A stretch of DNA of 64,000 nt from Pseudomonadota bacterium (GTDB lineage Bacteria > Pseudomonadota > Alphaproteobacteria > Caulobacterales > Aquidulcibacteraceae), in contig JAIUOD010000005.1 of NCBI GenBank assembly GCA_020161405.1, forward strand, positions 186,001 to 250,000, read 5' to 3'. A program made the translations under genes and the position numbers. This document shows, piece after piece, positions 1 through 8,779 of this stretch. Position 1 is the first letter of the stretch; the number at the start of each line of letters is the position of its first letter. Below the pieces are notes generated by a model. It saw nothing but the letters and a program-made list of their open reading frames with translations, made no database searches and was not told the DNA's origin.

Positions 1-46
1 ATTGTTGCGCAAACCCTTTTGAATTTTGATACAATATTCTTGCCAT
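1..46 (-). CDS. hisD: Start of probable histidinol dehydrogenase (partial)
   Basis: An ATG at 46 reads down to the window edge without a stop (first residues MARILYQNSKGFAQQ). It follows the DUF2948 stop directly (TAA then ATG with no gap). In many alphaproteobacteria the order is murA, DUF2948, hisD, so hisD, the last step of histidine synthesis, is the likely identity. Only 15 residues are visible and they do not prove it. The call rests on gene order. Confidence 0.4.
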   Translation of the reverse strand, partial: MARILYQNSKGFAQQ

Positions 47-475
47 TTAAGCCCCATGATCTGGGCGCTTTATTGCATCCCTTGCCTCGCCAATATCTGC
101 CAAGGCAATGTCGATACATTCTGCTTCAAGCAGGATTTCATAATCATTAGCAAGTGCAATTTTAATTTTGCCTGATGGTGGTTCATCATCGGCAATGAAT
201 GAAATATTCAAAATTGAAAGCGGTATTTCAGAATTTGGATTAATACCCTTGGCCTTAACAGCAAGCACACTTTCAAATGAAATAACGCACGGCACACGTT
301 GCCCCGCGCCCTTGGTTTCATTTTCCCAAACATAGCGATTAAACGCGATAGTAAAGCGCCGTGATTTTGGCAAATATTGCGCATCTTTCGCCAAGAAAAG
401 TCCATCTTGGCACGCAGCAGAAATAATTTCTATATCGCCATTTTCGATTGCCAAAAGTCGCATTTTCTTTGCCAT
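47..475 (-). CDS. DUF2948 family protein
   Basis: This 142-residue protein matches the DUF2948 family as found next to murA in alphaproteobacteria. It has no signal peptide or membrane segment, so it is probably cytoplasmic. The N-terminus MAKKMRLLAIENGD and the internal pattern of short beta-strands fit the family. Its molecular role is unknown. Its ATG follows the murA stop with no gap (TAAATG), and its own stop abuts the next ATG in the same way, so it lies in an operon with translational coupling. Confidence 0.85.
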   Translation of the reverse strand: MAKKMRLLAIENGDIEIISAACQDGLFLAKDAQYLPKSRRFTIAFNRYVWENETKGAGQRVPCVISFESVLAVKAKGINPNSEIPLSILNISFIADDEPPSGKIKIALANDYEILLEAECIDIALADIGEARDAIKRPDHGA

Positions 476-1747
476 TTATTCGCCCGCTTTACGCACAATA
501 TTTGCGCCACAATTTGTTAGTTTTTGTTCCAAATTCTCAAAACCACGATCAAGGTGGTAAACACGCCCAATTGTTGTTTCGCCTTCGGCAACAAGACCTG
601 CAATTACCAATGAAACCGATGCACGTAAATCAGTTGCCATAACTTGCGCGCCTTTTAATTGTTTAACGCCGCGCACTACCGCTTCATTACCACGAACGGT
701 AATATCTGCGCCCAATCTGCGAAGTTCTGGTGCATGCATAAAGCGATTTTCAAAAATATTTTCGCGGAAAATTGAAACCCCATCAGCAATTGTCATTAGC
801 CCCATAAATTGCGCCTGCACATCGGTTGGGAAACCTGGGTGTGGTTGGGTGTCAATATCGACAGCTTTGATAATTGATTTTGGGTCGCGTGAAATCTTTA
901 TGAAATCAGCGCCAGTTTCAACGCCAACACCTGCGCGGCGCAACGCATCCAAAACCGCGCCCATTGTTTCAGGAACTACATCTTCAAGAATTACTTCACC
1001 GCCAGTTGCCGCAACAACGCAGGCAAAAGTGCCCGCTTCAATTCTATCAGGAATAACTTTGTAATTAATACCTTTTAGCGATGTTACGCCCTGAATCTTA
1101 ATTGTTGAAGTGCCAGCACCTTCAATTTTTGCACCCATTGCAATTAGGCAATTGGCAATATCAACAATTTCAGGTTCACGCGCCGCATTTTCCAAAATTG
1201 TATCACCTTGCGCCAAAGTTGCCGCAAGCATTGCATGTTCAGTTGCACCAACCGAAACAAATGGAAACACAATATGCGCACCCTTAAGCCCGCGAAGCGC
1301 GGCAGCCTTCACATAGCCACCTTCAATAACAATATCGGCGCCCATTGCTTCAAATGCTTTTAAGTGCAAATCAACGGGGCGCGCACCTATTGCACAGCCA
1401 CCCGGCAACGAAACTGTTGCATGGCCTTCACGCGCCAATAATGGCCCTAACACATTGAAGGTCGCGCGCATTTTACGAACCAAATCATATGGCGCAATGG
1501 TTGAACGAATTTCAGGAACATGGGTTTGCATACGCCCAGAACCCTTTGGCCAATAAACTGTAACGCCCAATTGTTCCAAAAGCTCGACCATGAAGCGTGT
1601 ATCCGCAAGCTCTGGCATATTTGTGAAAACACATGGTTCGGATGTTAAAAGCGATGCCGCTTGTAATTTCAATGCTGAATTTTTGGCACCTGAAATTTTG
1701 ATTTTTCCGTTTAATTGGTTTCCACCGATAATGGCAATTTTGTCCAT
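476..1747 (-). CDS. murA: UDP-N-acetylglucosamine 1-carboxyvinyltransferase MurA
   Basis: MurA transfers enolpyruvate from PEP to UDP-GlcNAc, the first committed step of peptidoglycan synthesis, in the cytoplasm. The 423-residue length is normal. The N-terminal [10 protein letters not shown] motif (about residues 17-26) and the catalytic loop [11 protein letters not shown] with Cys118 are present. The Cys, rather than Asp, means it should be of the fosfomycin-sensitive type. The C-terminal part keeps the [15 protein letters not shown] segment that carries a conserved Arg. It heads the murA-DUF2948-(hisD) run and starts at an ATG at 1747. Confidence 0.97.
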   Translation of the reverse strand: MDKIAIIGGNQLNGKIKISGAKNSALKLQAASLLTSEPCVFTNMPELADTRFMVELLEQLGVTVYWPKGSGRMQTHVPEIRSTIAPYDLVRKMRATFNVLGPLLAREGHATVSLPGGCAIGARPVDLHLKAFEAMGADIVIEGGYVKAAALRGLKGAHIVFPFVSVGATEHAMLAATLAQGDTILENAAREPEIVDIANCLIAMGAKIEGAGTSTIKIQGVTSLKGINYKVIPDRIEAGTFACVVAATGGEVILEDVVPETMGAVLDALRRAGVGVETGADFIKISRDPKSIIKAVDIDTQPHPGFPTDVQAQFMGLMTIADGVSIFRENIFENRFMHAPELRRLGADITVRGNEAVVRGVKQLKGAQVMATDLRASVSLVIAGLVAEGETTIGRVYHLDRGFENLEQKLTNCGANIVRKAGE

Positions 1748-1819
1748 TTTATAATTCCTTGGGCTTTTTTCTTTGATGCTTAGGCGATTTATAGTTTTTT
1801 TTCAAAGTAACAAGGCAGA

Positions 1820-1948
1820 TTATTTGGAATCTTCTTTGTATTGGCTATTTTTATCAGCCACAGACGCAGATTTACGACGGCGCAAATTATCGCGCAAAGC
1901 CTGAGCTAGCTTTTCTTCTTTTTCTTGTTTTTTATTTTTCTTTTCCAT
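1820..1948 (-). CDS. Small conserved basic protein, 42 residues
   Basis: A short ORF lies upstream of murA and reads MEKKNKKQEKEEKLAQAL, then DNLRRRKSASVADKNSQYK, with an ATG at 1946-1948 and TAA at 1820-1822. A highly charged helix with an EEKLAQALRDNLRRRK core is typical of a small protein found next to murA in other alphaproteobacteria. It has no membrane segment and its function is not known. It runs on the same strand as murA with about 70 nt between them. A purine-rich AAGGGAAGC sequence sits just before the start codon. Confidence 0.7.
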   Translation of the reverse strand: MEKKNKKQEKEEKLAQALRDNLRRRKSASVADKNSQYKEDSK

Positions 1949-2022
1949 TTGCTTCCCTTTACACAAATGTTGTGCTTTTAAAAAAGAAATACTTCTAATG
2001 TAATAAAGATTTGTAGGCTTAT

Positions 2023-2880
2023 TTAAGCAGCTTCTTTTACTTTTTCATCGTCTAGCCTCTCAGATATGTCCTTAACACGGGCAAAATTCTGAACTATGTG
2101 CGGAACTTCTTCTATTCCTTCATTAATTTTCCAAATATAGGAAAGCGCGGCATAAATGAAACCAGTAGTTACATTTTCAATCCTACCCAATCTCAATAGA
2201 ATGCTGACTAAGAGCAAAATGAGAACTATTTCAATAATGCCCCATGTTTTTGCTTCGGCATTTGAAATTCTAATGCGACAGATGCGCAAAGCCAAGAAGT
2301 GTCTTTTTATGAATGCATTTTTCAAAGTTGAAATTACTGAAATTTCTTTTTCTAAATGATTATTAAGATCTTCATTAAGTGAGTAACTTTTTTTGAAAAA
2401 CCAATAATTGACAATTGAAAATGGAACAAAACAGCACAAAGCCATAATTCCAATCCAAAAATCATAAAAAAACAGCATAGAAAGTGAACCAATTAGTACA
2501 ATTGACACTGAAAATACGGACGGTATCTCTATTTGCATAAAATCAGCGACTTCTCTCGAGAGACTAATTCGCGCAGCTATTTTATCGCGGTCAACACCTT
2601 GAATATGTAGTTTTGTAATCGCCGAAGGCGCCAGTTGGCTATATATTTTTGTAAATATATGGGTATCATATACGTGCCTAAAAACACCTATACACAAATG
2701 AAATATACTAAGCGCGACGAAATAAATTAATTTGATAAAATTCCCGCTCAAAATACCATCTATCGCAATACCGATTGCTGACGGATATATGACAATGCTC
2801 AAATTTTCGAGCATAATTAAACCATAAGTCAGTGATAAACCGAACTTGTTTTGAATGAAAATATTCATCAATTTTTTCAT
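2023..2880 (-). CDS. ABC transporter six-helix membrane domain protein without ATPase
   Basis: This 285-residue protein looks like a type-1 ABC exporter membrane domain. Hydrophobic segments lie near residues 14-36, 48-68, 120-142, 143-162 and 208-228, and the cytoplasmic region IQGVDRDKIAARISLSREVADFM is the usual coupling-loop region. No Walker A, signature or Walker B motif follows; the protein ends soon after the membrane domain at KVKEAA. No separate ATPase gene is adjacent. It may pair with an ATPase elsewhere or do something else. Substrate unknown. Confidence 0.65.
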   Translation of the reverse strand: MKKLMNIFIQNKFGLSLTYGLIMLENLSIVIYPSAIGIAIDGILSGNFIKLIYFVALSIFHLCIGVFRHVYDTHIFTKIYSQLAPSAITKLHIQGVDRDKIAARISLSREVADFMQIEIPSVFSVSIVLIGSLSMLFFYDFWIGIMALCCFVPFSIVNYWFFKKSYSLNEDLNNHLEKEISVISTLKNAFIKRHFLALRICRIRISNAEAKTWGIIEIVLILLLVSILLRLGRIENVTTGFIYAALSYIWKINEGIEEVPHIVQNFARVKDISERLDDEKVKEAA

Positions 2881-3218
2881 AATTATATCTATTTCACTAA
2901 AAATCTTGCACTTTTGTAAAAATCTGAAAAGTTCGTGCTCAATCTAATGTTTTTTTTACAAAAATACACAAAACACAGATTAAGAATCTTATAAGCTTGC
3001 TCAACATTAATACATAATTAGGCTTATTAAAAATCGTCTTACATGATACTAAGTTGGTAGATAACTTATCTTCTTACAAATGTTTTTTAGTTTTAGTTTC
3101 CTTATTAGAATAAACGCCTTCCTGCCCTCTCCTTTGCATAAAGTGAGTAGTTTTTTAAGTGTCATTTTGTCAAAATCTGAAAAAAATCGCAATTATTTAC
3201 TGTGAAATGGCGTAAAAA
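2881..3218. other. Intergenic region, AT-rich, no gene seen
   Basis: This gap separates the start of the ABC-like membrane protein from the 3' end of the GlcNAc kinase. No ORF with a plausible ribosome site, no tRNA and no strong hairpin was found on either strand. It probably holds the promoter of the minus-strand membrane protein gene. Confidence 0.5.
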
Positions 3219-4103
3219 TTATACCAAGCCGTCTGGCGCACCTTTTGCCAGTAAAATTGCACCATATTGGGCATCATATTGCGGTGCGAATAATAAAGAT
3301 TTTGTCCAAGGCGCAAGCCAAGGTTTTAATGGTTCAGCAAGCCCACCCAACAAGCAAATACGTTTTGCGCCAAGATCACTTAAACGTTTAATATAATGCC
3401 CAAGGTCAACGGCAACTTTTTCAACCAATGCGACCGCAACGGGGTCGCCATTTTCGGCATATTCAATTACCAAAGGTGCAAGGCTTCCATAATCTTTTGG
3501 CTTCGCATTTGTTGCAAATCGAACAATGCCCAAAGGATGGTTATCAAATTTTTTCATTATTTCATTGGTAAAATCACTTGCCTGCGCAAGTCCGTCATAT
3601 GCGTGAAGGCTTGCCCTTAATGATTCGCGCCCCAATGATGCACCAGATGCATCATCATTAACCTCAAAGCCCCAGCCACCAATTTTTATACTTTTACCAT
3701 TAATGAAGGCACTTCCGACACTTCCTGTTCCACTTATCAAAATTGCGCCATCGCTGCCATCAAAAGCACCAAGGCAAGCAATATGTGCATCGCTCGAAAT
3801 TCGGCACGAGCCAAAAACAGGCGATACATCACCCGTCCTTATTGCATCAAGACGACTTCCAACGCCTGCAAGGCCAATACCAACGGCAATCTTAGGAAAA
3901 GAATCACGCCCTAAATTTGCAGCCTCAAGGCATTGATCAATTGCAATCAATACATTTTCCCATGCAAGCTCAAGACCAAGGCGGATATTGGTTGGGCCGC
4001 CGCGACCTTCACCAATTATATTTCCAGCTTTATCAACCATACGGGCAAGGCATTTTGTGCCCCCACCATCAACGCCAATATAAAAGGTAATTTCATTGCC
4101 CAT
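3219..4103 (-). CDS. BadF/BadG-type N-acetylglucosamine kinase
   Basis: A 294-residue sugar kinase of the ASKHA fold. The ATP phosphate-1 motif GVDGGGTKC lies at residues 9-17, and the second phosphate site ILISGTGSVGSAF and the GGWGFEVNDDASGASLGRE segment are characteristic of BadF-type GlcNAc or glucosamine kinases. It should phosphorylate cytosolic GlcNAc to GlcNAc-6-P. It lies 11 nt after the NagP-like permease and downstream of the UTRA regulator on the same strand, which supports the amino-sugar role. Deacetylase (nagA) and deaminase (nagB) genes are not in the window. Confidence 0.85.
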   Translation of the reverse strand: MGNEITFYIGVDGGGTKCLARMVDKAGNIIGEGRGGPTNIRLGLELAWENVLIAIDQCLEAANLGRDSFPKIAVGIGLAGVGSRLDAIRTGDVSPVFGSCRISSDAHIACLGAFDGSDGAILISGTGSVGSAFINGKSIKIGGWGFEVNDDASGASLGRESLRASLHAYDGLAQASDFTNEIMKKFDNHPLGIVRFATNAKPKDYGSLAPLVIEYAENGDPVAVALVEKVAVDLGHYIKRLSDLGAKRICLLGGLAEPLKPWLAPWTKSLLFAPQYDAQYGAILLAKGAPDGLV

Positions 4104-4114
4104 GATAATTGCCC

Positions 4115-5395
4115 TTAATTAGAATTAGCTTTTTTTTCAGCATTACCAGAAGTATTCGCGAATATAAGAATGTAAATATAGGCCGGAACTGTAAGCGCGA
4201 TGAAAACTGTTTGAAAACCAATGACATCTTTTAAATGCGCAAAGATTTGGGAGAATACAGAACCACCAACAATGCCCATAATCATAATTGCCGAACCTGT
4301 TTCGGTGAACTTACCCAAATTTTTAATACCCAATGGGAATATTGCAGGCCACATCATTGCATTCGCAAATCCAAGCGCCGCAACCATTGCAACCGATACA
4401 TAACCTTTTGTAGAAAAAGCAAGAATGCTTAAAATTACGCCTAAAATAGCTGAAAAAGCTAAATATTTTTCTTGCGAAATATATTTCGGAATTAGGAATA
4501 GACCTAAAACATAACCGATTAACATTGCCGCCAAAGTGAATGCCGTGAAATATTTTGCTTGATCAGATGGAATATTAAAGCCCTTGCCATAAGTGCCGAT
4601 TGCATCACCCGCAAGAACCTCAACGCCAACATAACAAAATATTGCAAAAGCCCCCATCCATAATTGTGGATATTGAAAAATGCTTTTTTTATCGCCTGCT
4701 TGGTCGCTTTGCTCATTAGCTTCGTCACCAATATCTGGAAGACTAGAACTGTTAATCCAATAGGCCAAAAGCGCAAGTAAACCCGCCATTACAAAATATG
4801 GTACATATACTTTATCTGCTACTTGATTAAGCAATGCCGCCTTTGCCGCTGGATCTGGCGCGGCATTTATCATCGCCTCTATTTTATCTATGCCTTGAAG
4901 AACAAAATATCCAAAAGCAACCGGTGCAATAATGCCCGCTACTTTGTTACAAATACCCATAAAGGCAATACGGCTTGCGGCGCTTTCTATTGGTCCTAAA
5001 ATTGAAATATATGGATTAGATGCAATTTGCAGAATTGACAGACCCGCACCAATAATAAAAAGCCCGCTTAAAGTACCGCCATAAAAGCCCGAATGCGTAT
5101 ATTGACCAAAAACTGCCGCGCCAACCGACATCAAAAGCAAACCGAATGAAATGCCTTTTTTCATACCAATTCTTTTTAATATGAAAGATGCAGGTAAGGA
5201 TAAGAAGAAATATGACACATAAAACACGCTTGGTACTAAAAATGCATTGAAATCATTAAGACCAAAACGAAGTTTTACGAAACTAATCAATGGCCCATTA
5301 AGCCATGTCACAAAACCAAAAATGAAAAATAAAATGCCAATTATGGCCATAGCATTTCTTGTAGTCGCTGCATCTAGGGCGTTTTTATTTGTCAT
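4115..5395 (-). CDS. nagP: NagP/FucP-like sugar:H+ symporter (MFS)
   Basis: A 426-residue inner-membrane transporter of the FHS (FucP/GluP) branch of the major facilitator superfamily, with about 12 hydrophobic segments. The N-terminal FGFVTWLNGPLISFVKLRFGL region and ASNPYISILGP near residues 126-136 are typical of this branch. Together with the neighbouring GlcNAc kinase and UTRA regulator this points to GlcNAc import, as for NagP proteins of Gammaproteobacteria and Caulobacterales. A perfect 11-bp inverted repeat lies just upstream of the start, suggesting control by the neighbouring regulator. Confidence 0.85.
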   Translation of the reverse strand: MTNKNALDAATTRNAMAIIGILFFIFGFVTWLNGPLISFVKLRFGLNDFNAFLVPSVFYVSYFFLSLPASFILKRIGMKKGISFGLLLMSVGAAVFGQYTHSGFYGGTLSGLFIIGAGLSILQIASNPYISILGPIESAASRIAFMGICNKVAGIIAPVAFGYFVLQGIDKIEAMINAAPDPAAKAALLNQVADKVYVPYFVMAGLLALLAYWINSSSLPDIGDEANEQSDQAGDKKSIFQYPQLWMGAFAIFCYVGVEVLAGDAIGTYGKGFNIPSDQAKYFTAFTLAAMLIGYVLGLFLIPKYISQEKYLAFSAILGVILSILAFSTKGYVSVAMVAALGFANAMMWPAIFPLGIKNLGKFTETGSAIMIMGIVGGSVFSQIFAHLKDVIGFQTVFIALTVPAYIYILIFANTSGNAEKKANSN

Positions 5396-5408
5396 TCACA
5401 AGTCCAAT

Positions 5409-5437
5409 ACAATACCAAACATATTTTTTGGTATTGT
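5409..5437. promoter_or_regulatory. Inverted repeat upstream of nagP, candidate regulator operator
   Basis: ACAATACCAAA at 5409-5419 and its exact reverse complement TTTGGTATTGT at 5427-5437 flank a 7-nt spacer. The right arm also begins a second dyad, TTTTGGT (5426-5432) with ACCAAAA (5441-5447). The TGGT/ACCA core recurs near 6323 and 6658. Position directly before the permease start suggests a GntR-type operator; this is inference. Confidence 0.55.
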
Positions 5438-5509
5438 GTGACCAAAATTTATTCGTGTGTCAATCATAAATTAACGTAAAAATTAAAAAACACATATTTG
5501 AGATAAAAA

Positions 5510-6247
5510 TTATACGGCGCTTAATTCTGCGACCAAATCATATGCATCGCCACGATAATATGATTTTGTAAATTCAACGGCGCGCCCATCCTCTGCGAAA
5601 CCACGCCTTTCAATAAAGAGTCCTGGATCACCTATTTTCACGCCCAATAATTTTGCATGTTCACGCGTAAAAGCTATTGCCCTTACACGTTGCAAAGCCC
5701 TAATTGGCCTATGGCTAAATTCGCTAAGTGATTCATAAATCGAGTTATCAACTGCATCCAATGTAGGGAGGCAATAAATTGGTATCGTCGAATATTCTAA
5801 TGACATTGTCGAATTATCGGCAAATCTTATGCGATTATAGCGATAGACTGGCGACCCCGGCGAAAGCCCCAAAGCCAACGCCTCTTCTGGGGTTACTGCA
5901 CCGACATATTTTGAAATCCACTCACTACGCGGGGTACGCCCACGCATTGCCATATCCTCGGAAAAGGAGGAGAGTTTTGAAAAACTTTCTTCAACACGTG
6001 CTGCAACAAATGTTCCAGCGCCGCGACGACGCGTCAAAAGACCTTCATTTATAAGACCTTCTATCGCCTTGCGCACCGTAATACGTGAAACTTCTAATTG
6101 TTGCGATAAAATTCTTTCGGGCGGTATAGCATCTTCAACACCAAAAACATTATTGTGAATTGCATCGCGCAACACTTTTTGCAATTGCAAATAAAGCGGC
6201 GCGGAATCTTCCTTAAACAAAGGCTTAAAAAGTTCAATTTTTGGCAA
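5510..6247 (-). CDS. GntR/UTRA family regulator, NagR/NagQ-like
   Basis: A 245-residue transcription regulator. The N-terminal winged helix (about residues 12-75) contains PPERILSQQLEVSRITVRKAIEGLINEGLLTRRRGAGTF in pieces typical of the HutC subfamily. The C-terminal UTRA ligand domain (about 95-240) ends in a conserved FTKSYYRGDAYD-like segment. Such regulators in amino-sugar loci usually sense GlcNAc-6-P or glucosamine-6-P and repress uptake genes. It is on the same strand and upstream of nagP and the kinase, and TGGT/ACCA dyads lie on both sides of the locus. Confidence 0.85.
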   Translation of the reverse strand: MPKIELFKPLFKEDSAPLYLQLQKVLRDAIHNNVFGVEDAIPPERILSQQLEVSRITVRKAIEGLINEGLLTRRRGAGTFVAARVEESFSKLSSFSEDMAMRGRTPRSEWISKYVGAVTPEEALALGLSPGSPVYRYNRIRFADNSTMSLEYSTIPIYCLPTLDAVDNSIYESLSEFSHRPIRALQRVRAIAFTREHAKLLGVKIGDPGLFIERRGFAEDGRAVEFTKSYYRGDAYDLVAELSAV

Positions 6248-6600
6248 ACCTACTTCCCTTTTTTATAATTAAAAGCAGAATTAATCTATAGTGCATTACC
6301 ACGATAGATGATTGGTATTATTTGGTCAAACCATAAAACTTAGGTTTTTAACGAAAATGGTATTAAATCTTGTTGGAAGCGGTTCTATTAACACTAAAAT
6401 TAATCGGCAATACCAAAAACTACAACATTATTTTACAAAAATGCAAAGCTATTATTCCTTATTTTAAAATGACTAGCGGTGAAGCGCTCAAACTTTATCT
6501 ATTTGTTTTATATATATTTTTTAGATGAATAACACTAAAAACCTACCTGCGAGCTATGATATTGGTATTAAAATGGTTTTATAGATATTTGATTTTGGTC
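6248..6600. other. Intergenic region with TGGT/ACCA dyads
   Basis: Non-coding stretch upstream of the UTRA regulator. It holds TGGTcaaACCA at 6323-6333, preceded by TTGGTATTA at 6313-6321, and another TTGGTATTA near 6560. These resemble the dyads before nagP and at 6658, so they may be binding sites for the same regulator. No ORF or RNA gene is evident. Confidence 0.4.
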
Positions 6601-6672
6601 TTGACATATTTGCTTTCTAAATGAATTATACAGCCTCATAATAAATTTGGTTCTAACTGGTCATTATTACCA
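6601..6672 (+). promoter_or_regulatory. Sigma70-like promoter and overlapping operator candidate
   Basis: TTGACA at 6601-6606 and TTATAC at 6626-6631 make a plausible promoter (19-bp spacer; AATTAT at 6624 would give 17). Just downstream, TGGT at 6658-6661 and ACCA at 6669-6672 form a dyad like those before nagP. The arrangement fits repression of the exported-protein/SGNH/nagX genes by the UTRA regulator. Confidence 0.45.
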
Positions 6673-6696
6673 ATTTAAATTAAAGGGGAGATCAAG

Positions 6697-6982
6697 ATGA
6701 AAAAATCAGGCTCGGCACATTATAATATACGAACCAAATCGGGCAAAAATAATGTCGGCAAATTAATAAGCGCAACATCAATTCTTGCAATATCAGCATC
6801 CTTTGGACTTGCGATGTCTGTCACCAATTAGCGCAAAGGCACAAGAAAACAATGACACTACAAAAGCTGAAAAAATGCCAAATACAAAAAGCCCGATTGT
6901 AAGCGGCCCAATCAATGCCAAAGGCAAAATAAATGTTGCAGCATTCGATAAAAACGGCCGTAAAGGTCATAAAGTACAATAG
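6697..6982 (+). pseudogene. Exported protein with frameshifted signal peptide, or remnant
   Basis: An ATG at 6697 with a good ribosome site (AAGGGGAG at 6683-6690) encodes a basic start MKKSGSAHYNIR and then a hydrophobic segment ISATSILAISASFGLAMS, but frame 1 stops at TAG 6829-6831. The sequence continues in frame 2 as SPISAKAQENNDTTKAEK to a stop at 6980-6982. Joined, these give a long signal peptide with an AKA-QE cleavage site and a short Lys-rich mature part. A one-base shift in the signal peptide explains the break. The long signal peptide resembles that of a TonB-dependent receptor, but no receptor domain follows, so it may be the stump of a deleted one. Confidence 0.5.
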
Positions 6983-6996
6983 AAAATAGGTAGAAA

Positions 6997-7695
6997 ATGA
7001 AGAAAATTATATTAAGCCTTATTGCCCTAGGGGTATCTTTCGCACTTCCGCAAAATGCATATTGCGATAATGCCGATTGGGCCAATCTTGGCGCTTACCG
7101 CGCAAATAATGCCGAAGTTTTGGCAAAGCCATTTGATACAAATCGCGTTGTCTTTATGGGCGATTCCATCACTGAATTTTGGGACAAAGAGGGTAAAGGG
7201 CTTTTTGCAAACCAATCATATATAAATCGCGGTATTAGTGGGCAAACTACGCCACAAATGCTTTTAAGATTTCGCGCCGATGTTATTGCATTAAAGCCAA
7301 AAGTTGTTGTTATTCTTGCGGGTACAAATGATATTGCGGGTAATACTGGCCCTGCGACCAATGAAATGATTGAAGATAATATTGCTTCAATGTGTGATTT
7401 GGCAAAAAGCCATAAAATCAAAATAGTTTTATCAAGCATTTTGCCTGCATCGCGCTATTATTGGGCGCCAGATATGCGCCCTGCCCCACGCATTGTCGAA
7501 TTAAATAAATGGATTAAAGCCTATGCGAAGGCAAATAATATAATCTATCTTGATTATAACACCCCAATGAATGATGGAGCAGACGGTTTGCCACTTAAAT
7601 ATTCTGGCGATGGCGTTCACCCAAATAAAGATGGTTATGCCGTAATGGATGCATTGGTCAAAAAAGCAATCACACAAGCGCTTAAATCTAAATAG
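6997..7695 (+). CDS. Secreted SGNH/GDSL hydrolase (paralogue 1)
   Basis: A 232-residue hydrolase with an N-terminal signal peptide (about residues 1-22, ending at NAYC-DN). Block I FMGDSITEFW holds the nucleophile Ser, block II is NRGISGQTTPQM with the Gly, block III AGTNDIAG holds the Asn, and block V DGVHPNKDGY holds the Asp and His. It is probably a periplasmic esterase or deacetylase, perhaps acting on acetylated sugars given the GlcNAc locus. A second copy lies at 8780-9481. It starts 14 nt after the frameshifted exported ORF and 7 nt before nagX. Confidence 0.88.
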   Translation: MKKIILSLIALGVSFALPQNAYCDNADWANLGAYRANNAEVLAKPFDTNRVVFMGDSITEFWDKEGKGLFANQSYINRGISGQTTPQMLLRFRADVIALKPKVVVILAGTNDIAGNTGPATNEMIEDNIASMCDLAKSHKIKIVLSSILPASRYYWAPDMRPAPRIVELNKWIKAYAKANNIIYLDYNTPMNDGADGLPLKYSGDGVHPNKDGYAVMDALVKKAITQALKSK

Positions 7696-7702
7696 GTAGT
7701 TT

Positions 7703-8476
7703 ATGGAAAATCCGCAAAATCGCTATTTAGCAATTGATGTAATGCGTGGCCTAACGCTTGTTTTGATGATTGTGGTTAATATGTCGATTTCAGGTGAATT
7801 GTCTTATTCGCAGCTTCTTCATGCATCATGGTTTGGTTTTACTTTAACGGATTTGGTGTTTCCAACTTTCCTTTTTGTGGTTGGTTCGGCAATGGTTTTC
7901 ACCCTGCCACGCTATGAAAATATGGGCGATGGGGCATTTTTAAGTAAAACCATTCGCCGTGCAATTTTGATTTTTATCTGTGGTTTTGTGGTTTCGAATT
8001 TTCCGTTTTTTCGCGTTACAAATGGCGAAATTGTTTTATGAAAATTGAAAATTTACGTATTTTGGGTGTACTACAACGAATTGGTATTTGTTTTGCCCTT
8101 GCATCCTTGCTTTTGCATTATGTGGGTAAAAAAGGGGGCAATAATTTATTCAATCGCCGCATTATTTTTATATTGGTTTTTAATGGCGCATTTTGGTGAT
8201 TATAGTCTTGAAAATAATGCCACCCTTAAACTTGACCTTTCAATTTTGGGCGCAAGCCACCTTTATAAAGGCGAAGGCATACCATTTGACCCCGAAGGGA
8301 TTTTGGGAATTATCCCATCTTTGGTAAATATATTGGCGGGTTTTCTTGTTGTTGATTTCTTTGCCAAAATCGCCCCAATAAAAATTGCATCATTTTTGTT
8401 TGCTTTAGCCTTTATGCAGGTTTGCTGGTTTGTTGGCTATCTGCTTGATAAAAATAAAATTTATATAAGGGTGTAA
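7703..8476 (+). pseudogene. nagX: nagX-like (DUF5009/HGSNAT-type) membrane protein, frameshifted and truncated
   Basis: The first part, to TGA 8039-8041, reads YLAIDVMRGLTLVLMIVVN, the conserved start of NagX-type membrane acyltransferase-like proteins. The next family block, KIENLRILGVLQRIG, lies in another frame from 8041. The reading then returns to the first frame at about 8130, in a run of six A and five G, as AIIYSIAALFLYWFLM. It ends at 8474-8476 after VGYLLDKN, where intact family members continue for well over 100 residues. Two frame changes plus loss of the 3' end make a functional protein unlikely. It lies 7 nt after SGNH paralogue 1. Confidence 0.8.
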
Positions 8477-8573
8477 AATTTGGTTTGTGTAAAAAATAAC
8501 GTGACATCAGGGTTTTTTACACAAATCATCTTCACTTTTAATCATTTTTGCATTAGCAAACCCAACCACACAT

Positions 8574-8648
8574 GCCGCAGTAGCTCAGTGGTAGAGCACG
8601 TCATTGGTAATGACGGGGTCGGAAGTTCAATTCTTCTCTGCGGCACCA
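8574..8648 (+). tRNA. tRNA-Thr (anticodon GGU)
   Basis: Complete cloverleaf of 75 nt. The acceptor arm GCCGCAG pairs with CTGCGGC, followed by A and an encoded CCA. The D-arm is AGCTCAGTGGTAGAGC. The anticodon stem CGTCA/TGACG encloses the loop TTGGTAA, giving anticodon GGT, which reads ACC/ACU threonine codons. The T-arm carries GTTCAAT. A 15-bp A/T hairpin at 8708-8743 is the likely terminator. Confidence 0.97.
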
Positions 8649-8707
8649 GCTTACGCTCAATTTTCCGCCCTCACTACGTTCGCTTGGCAATTTGGATTAA
8701 CGCGGAT

Positions 8708-8743
8708 AATAAAAAATAAAAAGCGTGGTTTTTATTTTTTATT
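8708..8743 (+). terminator. A/T-only hairpin terminator after tRNA-Thr
   Basis: Perfect 15-bp inverted repeat: AATAAAAAATAAAAA at 8708-8722 and its complement at 8729-8743, loop GCGTGG. The T-rich right arm could serve as the U-tract. It lies 60 nt after the tRNA and before the second SGNH hydrolase. Confidence 0.6.
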
Positions 8744-8779
8744 GACATTTTGTTTTGGTTTTTAGTTTTAATTCACAAA

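Noticed and set aside
8480..8719. 79-residue plus-strand ORF across tRNA-Thr
   Set aside because: The tRNA cloverleaf and terminator occupy this stretch; the ORF has no ribosome site.
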